Shown here piece after piece: positions 54,755 through 64,000 of a stretch of DNA of 64,000 nucleotides. The stretch covers positions 6,330 to 70,329 of the forward strand of contig MNCI01015652.1 in assembly GCA_015680685.1 (NCBI GenBank), read 5' to 3'. The DNA comes from Gnetum montanum (lineage: Eukaryota > Streptophyta > Gnetopsida > Gnetales > Gnetaceae). The translations under genes were made by a program, and so were the position numbers. The notes under the pieces were generated by a model. It made no database searches. It had not been told where the DNA came from and saw nothing but the letters and a program-made list of their open reading frames with translations. Each line of letters starts with the position of its first letter. Position 1 is the first letter of the stretch.

Positions 54755-57744
54755 ATGAACCTCTTATCTCGGAATGTCTAAGGCCTAACTTATAGGCTTC
54801 GACATAAACATGCAAGAAACTCTCTCTAGTTTAAATACTACTTTTTATTTTGTTCTCTTCTAAGAAATTAAGATTTCAACAAACCATCTATCTCTTCCAG
54901 CCCATTGGTTTCTTCCTCACTTCTCAATACTTAGTACTTTCCATGTGTGTGGGAAAGGGGTCATTGCCATTCTCCTTTCAACTTATTGGAAATACAAAAT
55001 CATTCAAAGCAATTCCAATTCTAGCCATAGAGTTTCTTGGGCTATCTTTTGCTCCTCACATGGTCCTTTCGGTATTTGCTCAATTTATGCTCCTAATGAC
55101 TCTACATAACATGCCATTTTGTGGTAGGAATTAGCTAATTCTCTACATTCTATACCTTGGATTTTTAGAGGTCATTTTAATATGAAAAAATTTCCTAAAA
55201 ATAAGCTTGGGGGTGTTTCTTCAACTTCCAAATTATGAGTATCAATCATGGTCCAACTTTAAGAAAAAGTTCTATCTTTTTGATGGTGTGGATGCTTTTG
55301 CTAGTGATCCTCCACAGTTTCACTTAAAGTAATCTTTGTCTTGGGTAGGATCACATCTACAGGTGGTTAGATAGGTTTTATTTTTCCACTCTTTCCTTTT
55401 TTCAAGCTTCTTCTACTACTATTTTTTATCAACACACAACCTTATTAGACCATTTTCCCATTACTATGTCTATTTAGATTTAGGGTAGACACCATAGAAT
55501 ATAATTTCCATTTTTTTCTATTATACAGTAACTATTTCTCTTCTCTTCTTACCTAGCTAATTCTCTTAAGCCTTTGGAATGATGAACCTAGGATCTTAGG
55601 TTAAGTGGGTCAGATTCAAAGATGGCATAATGCTACTTGTAGAGTGCATAATTTTGCTCAATATTATGGCAAGGAAGTGGCTACTCATGCTATACAAGTG
55701 TACAACAACATTTGCTTCAATATTGAACATTTGACCGATTGATTAGCTTAAGATCCTTTCAACACTAAAATTCATTAGAAGCTAGCTAGAGCTTGCTTAG
55801 CCTTCCAACAATGGAATGTGTACAAGGCACAAAGTGCCTTAACAAAAAGTAGACTTACTTGGTTAAATATTCACGATGAGCATTATAAAGAATTTTTTAA
55901 GTATCTTACTAGCTCTTCTCTTTCACACTTTGTAAACAAAATTTTCAGTGATGGTACCATCATATTTAACCACATTAATCTCCTTTCATATCTTAAGAAG
56001 CATTTTGAAGCTTTATTTACTACTACCCCTATGGATATCTCATCATTCGAAGCTAATACTTGTAATTATTGTAGTATAGTTAATTCTAATATGTTACAAA
56101 GTTTAGAAGCTGATATTACTAAAGATGAGCTTCATGAGGCTTGTTTTAAAATGAGCTCTGGGAAGGCCTTTAGTTATGATGGCTTCCATGTTGAATTTTT
56201 TCAGAATCATTTGGATTTGATTGGCAATGATCTCTTCCAAGTTATCAGAGAGGCTATCCTTACTAGTTCCCTATGGCCCAATTTAAATCAAGAGATTATT
56301 CATCTTCTTTCTAAATCTAGGGACCCTACATGTATCTCCAATTGGTGCCCCATCACTCTTAGTAATGTGATGTATAAAATTTAGGCCAAGTGCTTAGCCT
56401 TACATTTGAAGAAAACTCTTTGTCATATTATATCCCCCCAGTAAACAAGCTTTGTTCTTGGTAGATACATTTTAAATAATGTGATTATTGCTTAGGAAGG
56501 TCTTAGGATGATGGTCATGATATTCTCATTTGAAGCTTGATCATGCAAATGCCTAAGACAACATTAAGTAGGAATTCATTCTACAAATCATGACTACACT
56601 TGGTTTTGGTCCTAAGTTCTTACATATGGTGAATTGTTTATTCTTAGATGCCATTACAAGAATAGTTACTAGCTTTGGTTACACATCTTCTCTATTCATA
56701 GGTCAGTGAGGCAAGGATGTCCTTTTTCCCCTTACTTATTCATCATTGTAATTGACTTTCTTTGTCATTGGTTAAATTATAATATTTAGAATAAGGTTAT
56801 CATCGAGGTTAATTTTTCTTACCCTTAACATCAACTTCTTAACATGTATTTTGCTGATGACTCCTTTTTCCTTATTCAAAATACTACTACTAATTTGCAA
56901 GGACTCTTTTTCTCAAGTGGAACAATATTGGAATAAATCTATTATCTATAGCTTCACCAATAATTACTATCACTTGCCCAACTATAACTAGAAGCTTATT
57001 TAGGACTAAGATATCAGTAAGATTTTGGGAATTCCCCTCTGTTTTAGAGGTTCTACCACAATTCTTTGGAAGCAAGTAATTTCTCAAATTTAGGAGAAAA
57101 TTAAAAAATGGAAGACTAAACCCCTTCTCTTGTCGGCAAGTACCTTATCTATAAGTATATTTGTGTTTTTACCCATGTGTATTATTCTTCATGTTGGGCT
57201 CCCTCCAAAGTTGCTTATTAGAAGCTAGAACGACTATTTTAGGACTTGATGTGATCTTCTAAAGATTCTCAAAAAGGTTTCCATCATGTCACTTGAAAAA
57301 TTGTTACTCTTCCTAAGAATAAGGGTGGCTTAGGTCTTTTGAAATCTTTCTAACAGGGGCTCACCTTGCTTGCTATGTAGTTGGTTCAACATCTGGATAC
57401 CCCTGACAATATTAGGATTCTCATCCAATTAAGGCTCCAACAAGTGTTTCCCAAGAATAAGCCTTTTTGGAAAGGAATCCACTTCATTAATTGAATCCTC
57501 TTCCCCATACTATCATCCTTCCTAGATCTCATGTCTTCAAAAACATTTGGAGGGCTTGGCAAGTTTTACACCATTATATCAATTGGACTAATGTCAAGAT
57601 CAATTCTACTCTTCTTTCTAAGCTCTACCTTTATTGGTTACCTCTGTCACATGCTCGTCTTGCTATTGCAAATGCTAGGGTAGCTATCTCTTGGTTTTAG
57701 AAGGGAGTTGTTTCTCTTAGCTGTATTTGTCTTGCTAACCAATG
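54755..57744 (+). pseudogene. LINE ORF2 (endonuclease and reverse transcriptase), decayed
   Basis: Non-LTR retrotransposon. The endonuclease starts at MNLLSRNV-stop-GL (54755; consensus MNxLSWNVRGL), then SWAIFCSSHGPFGICSIYAP, WIFRGHFNM (about 55158-55185; GGDFN expected, catalytic Asp replaced by His), LDHFPIT (about 55445; SDHxPI motif). The best open RT part is 55818-56384 with SGKAFSYDGFHVEFF and ISNWCPITLSNVMYKI; then RQGCPFSPYLFIIV (about 56707-56750) and the FADD box MYFADDSFF (about 56850, both aspartates present). KNKGGLGLLK occurs near 57310. The frame shifts repeatedly. Interrupted at 57750 by a solo LTR and resumed at 58639. Confidence 0.85.
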
Positions 57745-57749
57745 GATTT

Positions 57750-58633
57750 TGATGAGTGATCACTTAGCAACCTCAACGTTGGATATGTGATGTTGGGGAT
57801 ATGTGACGTTGGAGCCCCAACGTCGCGTACCTGACATCAAAGCTAATAAGCAATGTCAGATACCTGATGTCACCTCATTTGGATATGCCTATAAATATGA
57901 TGCTCGAGTACTCAAATGGAATAGTAGTAGTCAGGGAGATAGTTTAGTTTTCAGTTTGTTCTCTTTAAAGTTTTCTATTCCTAGTGCATGCCCGTAGTGT
58001 GATGTTTGTAATTGTACAACACCTTTGTTTGAGTGTGACATACTTGGACATGTTACATGATTGACAATAAAGATTGAGATTACTTCCATCATTGCAGCAT
58101 CCACTTAAATTATTGTTGCTTTAATTATTTATTACTTTCTTTAGTTAAATATTTTCATTTATAATTATTTACTATTCTTGTTATTAAGCAGAATGTGTAT
58201 GCCTTAATCACAAGTGTTTACATGTAGATACTTGGTAATCCAAAGGTGTATCATTTGGCACAACTAGTGATGTACACTTGGTAATACTAAAAGTAGCCTC
58301 ATGAAGTCCAAGATATGTATGGATGATTAATTACAGATACTCATTACCATAGGCTAGTTTAGATCTTGCTTTTTGCTATTCATTAGTTTAATTAATTTAT
58401 CTCTTTATCATCATCAGGAGTAGTGTAGAATTATAAACAACATCGTATGTCTCACTTTGGACTAAACTATATGTGATAAAGCTACCACTAGTCCAAGTGA
58501 GAAGATAGTGAACTATGATCAAAGCATAATGATCTAAATGCCACAACTAGTCCCATCCATGAAATTCAACTGGCTCATGCATGAACACTTATGATTCATA
58601 TGGTTGAGTGTAGGGGTACCTCGCTGCTCATCA
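57750..58633 (+). repeat. Gypsy solo LTR (884 bp) inside the LINE
   Basis: Begins TGATGAGTGATCAC and ends CTGCTCATCA; flanks GATTT (57745-57749) and TATTT (58634-58638) agree at four of five bases. TATAAATA (57890-57897), AATAAAGATTGAGATTACTT (about 58067-58086), GGTTGAGTGTAGGGGTACCT near the end. Plus orientation. Confidence 0.88.
57765..57897 (+). promoter_or_regulatory. GACGTTGG-type palindrome module and TATA box
   Basis: Perfect arms GACGTTGG (57805-57812) and CCAACGTC (57817-57824), with AACGTTGG (57776-57783) before, and TGACATCAAAG...GATGTCA words (57832-57872) after. TATAAATA follows at 57890. It is in the same position as the GATATC arrays but of different sequence. Confidence 0.7.
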
Positions 58634-58638
58634 TATTT

Positions 58639-59700
58639 TTTGGGAAGTGCTTATTAATTTGTATGGGGCTTCTCATGTAATGCACCATTGCTTGACTTCA
58701 ATTTATAATTTTATCCATCACTATTTGTAGCTAGATGTTTCAATGTAAAATATTTTTCATGGCCTCCATTGGACTAATGGGTCAAAAATTATACCTTATA
58801 AGTTGCATGCTTCCTTTCAACTTTTGCATGACTCCTTAAGTATCATTCACCAATGTAATAGGTCTTGGCACAAACAAGAGTCTAAATAATTTTGGATCCC
58901 CCTCTTCAAATGTATTTGAAAACTTCTGACTCTCCCTAAAATTTGATAGTTTCCTTGGTGTCTTCTTCACCAGGGTTTACATATTGATAAATGCCTTGAA
59001 TATCTTGGGATTCACACTCCTAATTACCCTCTTTGTGATGGTATAGAGGATTTTTTTCTTATTTTTTGGCATTGCACTTTTGCCTAGCATGTGGGGGATG
59101 GGCTTCCAAAGTTCTCCCATCATGTAATCTATCTCAAGATGAGGTTATGTTTGGCTTTTTACCTACCACCTATGTGAATTTCAAATTTCTTTAGAAGGTT
59201 ATTGGGCCTATTATTCTATATTATATTTAGAAGTGTAGATGTAATACTCTTTGTCAAAGGAGTGATTATTCAAATATCTATCATGTGACTATTATGGAGA
59301 AATTGTAGGTCTTTTTCCTTGTTCATTTTCAAATCATATCTAAAGCATCAAAGATCAAGTTCGATATTAAATAGTTTATTCATTTTTTGTAGCCTTGGGG
59401 TAAACCCATGAGTCCAAGAAACATTCTTCATCAAGATTTACTGTACAAGAGCCTATCTTTATAATTTTGATCATTTTCTACCCCGTCCAATTTTCCTCCT
59501 CTCCTTCTACTCCTATTTTCAATTGATACTTGGTGGGATGCATATGTCTAGATTCTGCTCCCCCTTTATGATCAATTATTTGTAAGGTTGTTTCCCTATG
59601 AAACATCTCCTATGTTTTTTCCTTTTCTTCTATATCTAGTCTTTATGGATTGATGCTAAATATGTATTTGATACTCCTTTTCTATTAATAAAAATATCTT
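58639..59700 (+). pseudogene. LINE ORF2 C-terminal part and 3' end
   Basis: Continuation of the LINE beyond the solo LTR. Near 59020-59090, LCDGIEDFFLIFWHCTF-like residues followed by a stop and HVGDG match the zf-RVT C-terminal zinc segment (C..G.E...H.F..C) in damaged form. The 3' end is around TCTATTAATAAAAATATC (59680-59700), which resembles LINE tails; no clear target duplication was found. Confidence 0.6.
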
Positions 59701-59895
59701 TTTAATGTTTGATACCCCCTTCCCAAATTAAAGTGATGTAAGGTTATGGAAAAGATGTTAGGGCAACTGTCATTGTTAATAGTAAGGAAGTCAAAGCTTG
59801 TGCAAGTTTGTATCAACAACGAAGTCCACTTTTGTTTTTCTCATGAACCTCAAGATCTTTTGTATGAAGTTGGATCATGACACTTGATTAATCAG

Positions 59896-60888
59896 TGATG
59901 AGTGGTGGGTATCCCTACACTCAACCATACGAGCATCACACGCACGATCCGGTTGAACTCTGCAAACTAAATGCCTACATGCCCCATGGAACACTTGGGG
60001 TTAATTAATCATTGTCTGCCCAGACTTACTTGTATTTGTCATGGTGTATGGTTAAGCAAGTCTGAGGTATATGATTTTTTTTGTCTTTTATGTTTTATAT
60101 CTTCTGCACTACGAGGAAAGGGTTGAGAAACTAAGACTAACTCTAACTAATGCACTAAGTCTAAATTACCTAGCATCAGCATCCATTCCCACTTACCGTA
60201 CACACCCTGAACTATGCAACCATGGTTACCAAATGCTAATCGTTACTGGGATCCCACACGTAACACACGTGCTCGAAGTGGTCATACTGAGGCACTTAAC
60301 TAACCTAAATATGATAAGCATACGTTCCTTGGCTATCCATACACATCCTTAAATGCTTGTAACCAAGACATACTTATCCCGCGTTCTAGGAGTTTAGGGT
60401 GAGAGAGACTAATCGCGATGAGAAACCGATTCCTTGACTAACTATACACATTCGTAAATGCTCGTAATCAAGTCATACTCATACCATGCTACTGCATGTA
60501 ATAAATAACAGGTAGGAAGTAACATGTAATAAAACCTATTCCATGTACTGCAAGGTTTATCCACAAAGCTCGTCTTTATTGCCGTACACAACTTGTGTTC
60601 AAGTACAAAGTTGCTCGAATAAAGATCCATTCACTTGGGGACTCCTGTTATGAGCACATGGAAAACAATCTATCTCTGGAGTGATCAATTTGCCAGAGTT
60701 TCCCTACTTCTAGCCTAGGATGATCAATAAGGGAAGTGTCGCCTCTTATTTATAGATATGACGACAGACCACGATATCATGTACGTGATATCGCAAGGGA
60801 TGACACGATATAGCGAGGGATGCAATATCGTGATGGCCACGATCTCACATACATGATATCGTGGCTCATGTGATATCACATCCCATCA
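59896..60888 (-). repeat. Element D 3' LTR (993 bp)
   Basis: TGATGAGTGGTGGGTA to CATCCCATCA on the plus strand, followed by TACCTCCATGAC (polypurine tract on minus). Closest to the solo LTR at 52835-53904 but with far fewer CpG and a shorter repeated middle. Confidence 0.92.
60748..60887 (-). promoter_or_regulatory. U3 palindrome array and TATA box, element D
   Basis: Imperfect palindromes ACGATATCATGTACGTGATA (60772-60791), ACGATATAGCG, GCAATATCGTGATGGCCACG and CATGATATCGTGGCTCATG; TATA box TTATTTATAG (about 60748-60757, minus promoter). Confidence 0.7.
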
Positions 60889-61629
60889 TACCTCCATGAC
60901 TAAATGAAAACTCTTCCTTGAATTCATTACAATGATATCAGGTAGGTATGGGATTATTGAGGGAATGGAACTAATGGGATGACATGTGAACAGATCATCA
61001 TTACAAGAAACAACAGACTAGTGTTCATGACAACAGGGGTGAACACCTTATTACATTGACATTAGGCCTCATTTGGTAGCTGAGAGAAAAGAGAAGAGAG
61101 AAGAGGAGAGAAGAAGTCTTGCTACTACCAATGCCTAGATTGCGCCTTTTGTTGTCCATCTGTAAGCGTATCATTGATCTTGCTCCTTGCATAGCCGCTT
61201 CCAACGTTGCTCCACTCCAAGTGCTCTTTCCAGATCTGGTTCGTTATTGCATGATTACCATATGCACATACAACACAGTTGAAGATTAGCAAGGGTAAAT
61301 GAATTTCAATGTGGTAATACCTTGCTTCAGTGTAAGTCCATTGGCTAGGTTGTGGTATGGCTGATTACAGATTTGGAGATATATAAATGATGACTACCAA
61401 AGATATAGGAGCTAGGAGAAGATCAAAAAAATTGGGCCCCGTACCCCCATGACTAATTGCGAACCTCCGATAGTGATAGAATGGAGAAAGAATAAGAACA
61501 AGAAGATGGAGAAAAAGAGACAACTAGGACATCGATAAAATAGATGTTAATATGGAAATGAACAAAATAAAATTAATTGCAAAATGCTAAGGGAAAGAAT
61601 TTAACTGATGCACCAAATAGGAATGCCAG
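60889..61629 (-). other. Element D third-ORF tail and leader
   Basis: Minus 61260-61080 reads SGKSTWSGATLEAAMQGARS and LQMDNKRRNLGIGSSK, a short basic/coiled-coil-like stretch at the position of the third-ORF end. A purine-rich GAGAAAAGAGAAGAGAGAAG run (61082-61101) is included. No GATATC module like those inside A, B and C was found here. Confidence 0.4.
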
Positions 61630-62626
61630 TGGGTCCTCCCCAAAGCAGGCTCATGCCCTTAGTGCAATGACAAACCCACATTCAAAGAGTTCGTAGGCTC
61701 AGGGAATGTCCTTTGGAACAAGAGTTAAAGTCTTAACCATGAGAATTTACCAAAAAGAAAATGATGTATTGACCAAAATATACACTAATGATACAACTGG
61801 CAATGAGGTGAACAGTGGAGAGAAAGGTGAAGAGAAGAGGATGGAATGGAATCCCAAGAACAAGGTGGTGTACATCCCCTTGTGTGTTTCATGATTAATG
61901 TGACTAGGAAAATCTCATTCCAATTCCAGCCTCAAAGCAACTGCATCCAGTGACTTCGCATCAATGCACTTGGCCAAACCATCCACTTGGATAACAAGAA
62001 TGCATCTCTAAAGAGTCACCACCATTCTGATGAAACAAAGGAGAGCATGGGAAGCGAGAAGGGCCTTAGTTAGAGGGAACACTTTTGGTTCCATAACCAG
62101 TGCTTGTAGCCCAATTTTATTCTATTTAAGGGGTATTCTTTGAATTCTCACTTCATATTTTTTTCTTTTTGTGTTTTGTGTTTTTGTGCGTGAGAACTAC
62201 ACCATGCAAAGACTTGTTATTTTTATTGGCTCAACTTCCGAAAAGTGGGTAACATCGAAATGGCAAGAAAACTCAAGAAGAAAACATCCAAGCACCCAGG
62301 AGAATGGCCAACACAAATGCATTAAGTTCCCTTGAAGTCACACCCTTTTCAAACCTTGAGTCCTTCCCTAGTTTGAGAAGTACCCAATCACCGATTCGTT
62401 AAAGTTTTTATTAGGAAGGGGACTGTACATTTCCAAGCCAAGAGAAACCATAGACTTTGGTGGATGGATGGATGAAGTGGACTCATTGCTTGCCATATCA
62501 AAAGAACATACCTTAGTATCAACATCGTAACTTAAAGGTAAAAACCAAACATTAGCAATCAATGAGAAAAAAGTTCATACCATCGTGAAGAACACTTATT
62601 GCCTGACGAACTTACAGTATGGATGG
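61630..62626 (-). other. Element D 3' noncoding conserved blocks
   Basis: Minus GCCTGCTTTGGGGAGGACCC (61635-61654) matches the block in A, B and C. GGTGTGACTTCAAGGG (about 62331-62346) matches TGTGACATTAAGGGGATTTG of B. A 62-codon frame at 61706-61894 is on the opposite strand and not supported. Confidence 0.55.
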
Positions 62627-62642
62627 CACACACACACACACA
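62627..62642. repeat. (CA)n microsatellite
   Basis: Eight CA dinucleotides at the edge of the T-rich tract of element D. Confidence 0.95.
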
Positions 62643-62659
62643 AATTGGAAAAGTATAAC

Positions 62660-62860
62660 GATGTTGTAAAACAAAAACAAGAAAAAGTTAAGAAATTTGT
62701 AAGACAAAAACAAGAAAAGTTAAAGAAATTTGTAAAAAAAAAATGTGTAAGACAAAAATGTGTAAAACAAAAATATGTAAAACAAAAATTTGTTAAACAA
62801 AAACTTGTAAAACAAAAACATGTAAAACAAAAATGTGTAAAACAAAAAACTAAAAAGAAC
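62660..62860 (-). repeat. Expanded 15-bp tandem repeat in the T-rich tract of element D
   Basis: Plus-strand unit GTAAAACAAAAATGT repeated about eight times (62745-62860), with longer precursor units (AAGAAATTTGTAAGACAAAAACAA) at 62660-62745. It produces fortuitous open frames with VKQKC-type repeats on one strand and phenylalanine/cysteine-rich repeats on the other. Confidence 0.85.
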
Positions 62861-62869
62861 TGAGGGCCT

Positions 62870-63167
62870 CCAAGGATCAGCATAGGTGGCCATCTCCCCC
62901 ATGACTGAATTGTAAGGGAGAGATCCGAAATAATGAATGTCTATTTGAATTCCGTAAAAGTGCCCAACTTCTTCCCATTGATGTTTTTAGGTTGAGGGGT
63001 GGAAGTTGGTGACATTCATATTCTAAGGTATCTATTCCATTGTTGTTAGCATGAGTTTTCTCAGTTTGTTTCATGCATATTAGTTTGCTCTTCCTAGTAG
63101 ATGTTAACCATGGGGTGTCTACTACTAGTGTGGTTGCTACATACAGGCACCTTTGGATTTGTGTTTC
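62870..63167 (-). other. Element D spacer between T-rich tract and protease remnant
   Basis: No motif of RT, RNase H or integrase. This is where about 3 kb of pol would lie in element C. Confidence 0.5.
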
Positions 63168-63356
63168 CTAGGTACACCGCTCACATGAAAGCAATGCTGA
63201 ACAATCTTCCATGTCATCACCCTCTATGTCACTATATGTGATGCATGGAACTTTCTTCTTCTCGATCTTTCCATAAGTATTTATCTTAGATATTTGCAAG
63301 GAAAGATCATGGATCCCTAGGTACGCATCTACTATACTTAGCCATGGACTTCCCAT
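63168..63356 (-). pseudogene. Protease C-terminal remnant, element D
   Basis: Residues SPWLSIVDAYLGIHDLSLQI followed by KKKVPCITY align with element C TWLSTVDAKLEIRDFSLEI and VPCITY (31353-31470), the G(R/S)PWL region at the end of gypsy aspartic proteases. The active-site half is missing because of a deletion of about 1 kb compared with C. Confidence 0.65.
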
Positions 63357-64000
63357 TATAATTGGGATTTAGCACATACACCCCAGACTCCTATAGATGT
63401 GAGATAACTAGGCAACATCCCTTAGGATGGTCATAGTGGCAGATCTCACATCCACTATCATCGTTTGTGTCAAAGTCTACAGCCTCATCAGAGATAGGAA
63501 TTTTTCCCTTACCCTAGTTATGTGCAAGGTTTGAATTTCTCGACTTTGTCTTACCTTTTTCACTACTTCGTTCATCCTTAGACTCTTCTACACTTTTCAA
63601 GACTGTTTTAATTCTCGAGTCTAAGGAATCCCACATTTGGTCCACCTTGGCCGATACTTCGGTTGTTAATTTTTGGATTGGCAAGGTCTTCCAGTTCACC
63701 AACTCTTCGAGTGCTGACTCATCCTCTTCATCATAGAATTTCACTCCCTTCTTTCAAAGGGAGGGATCGCGGTTGTATTCTTCTGCACTTTCCCTCTTAC
63801 ATAGTTCACCCTCTTCTTGTGCTACTTGTTTCAATAAGCATTGTACTTCATGGGCTCTAAGTTATGATAGTCTCCCTTGGGCATAAGTCCCAATGGTTCT
63901 TCTCATTTCGTGCCTTAGCCCATCCACAATGTGGTGAAGTTGATCTCGTTGAGCATACGCATGGCCCGAGCAACAATGTAACAATGTATAGTAGTAGGCC
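63357..64000 (-). pseudogene. gag: Gag of element D, C-terminal half (runs off the window)
   Basis: From the right edge: HIVDGLRHEMRRTIGTYAQG, HEVQCLLKQVAQEEGELCKR, ESAEEYNRDPSL, a coiled-coil stretch (LTTEVSAKVDQMWDSLDSRI, 63600-63670), and the knuckle GCEICHYDHPKGCCLVISHL then stop then ESGVY (63375-63450). The stops after GRLS, DPSL, LAHN and SHL interrupt it; the SHL one fits CAG to TAG. The 5' half is outside the window. Confidence 0.8.

Larger units (their letters stand above)
59896..64000 (-). mobile_element. Element D: gypsy element without RT-RH-INT, 3' part only
   Basis: Minus-strand element whose 3' LTR (59896-60888), polypurine tract and internal sequence lie in the window; the 5' part runs past 64000. 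From right to left: gag (63360-64000), protease C-terminal remnant (63168-63356), expanded T-rich tract (62660-62860), 3' noncoding blocks (61630-62450), third-ORF tail (about 61060-61260). RT, RNase H and integrase are absent. The protease N-terminal part and gag tail are also deleted: the knuckle is joined directly to the protease C-terminal segment. Confidence 0.85.

Noticed and set aside
62585-62863. Open frames with VKQKC-type (plus) or Phe/Cys-rich (minus) repeats
   Set aside because: They arise from a 15-bp A-rich tandem repeat in a noncoding tract; both strands are open for the same reason.

Overview
This window looks like intergenic DNA from a very large, transposon-packed plant genome with one protein-coding gene. 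It is AT-rich, almost every recognisable segment is a decayed retrotransposon, insertions are nested in one another, and the one gene is a two-exon CYP71-clan cytochrome P450. A gymnosperm (conifer) would fit this mix, but that is inference. Two runs of N (24979-25651, 47819-48090) are assembly gaps; the second lies inside the P450.

Left third (about 690-17152): a minus-strand Ty3/gypsy element (B) whose third-ORF region was split by a younger relative (A, 4060-10563) flanked by a 5-bp duplication CTCCA. A has two LTRs, a tRNA-Asp-type primer site and gag, but no protease or pol. B has gag and a protease remnant but no RT, RNase H or integrase. Middle (18639-25651): a minus-strand Sirevirus-like Ty1/copia element (E) with a gypsy solo LTR (23039-23880, duplication ATCAT) in its gag. 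Next comes the RNase H/RT of another copia (F), split inside RT by a complete plus-strand gypsy element C (27459-40589, duplication CCAAG). C is the only family member here with recognisable RT, RNase H and integrase. From 41435 to about 45800 I recognise nothing. The P450 gene (46489-48458, minus) follows, with a broken duplicate of its first exon just upstream. Right third: old repeats, a well-preserved solo LTR (52835-53904, duplication AAAAT), a decayed LINE (54755 to about 59700) carrying another solo LTR (57750-58633), and gypsy element D (59896 to beyond the window end), again without pol.

The gypsy copies are one family (Athila/Tat-type non-chromoviruses by gene content and primer site). 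Shared features are LTRs beginning TGAT and ending ATCA, a polypurine tract ending GGNGGTA, a gag with an atypical Cys/His knuckle, a T-rich tract after pol, conserved 3' noncoding blocks and, in A, B and C, a coiled-coil third ORF. The most striking signal is a palindrome array immediately upstream of the TATA box in the LTRs. In A it recurs, with its own TATA box, inside the element before the third ORF, and weaker equivalents occur in B and C. The palindrome sequence differs between subfamilies (GATATC/GTAC type, GGGGCCACGT type, GACGTTGG type) while its position is kept. The unrelated copia E has a comparable module built on AGACGTCT. Three of four gypsy copies lack RT-RH-INT and resume at the same T-rich tract, suggesting gag-only non-autonomous derivatives dependent on a partner like C.
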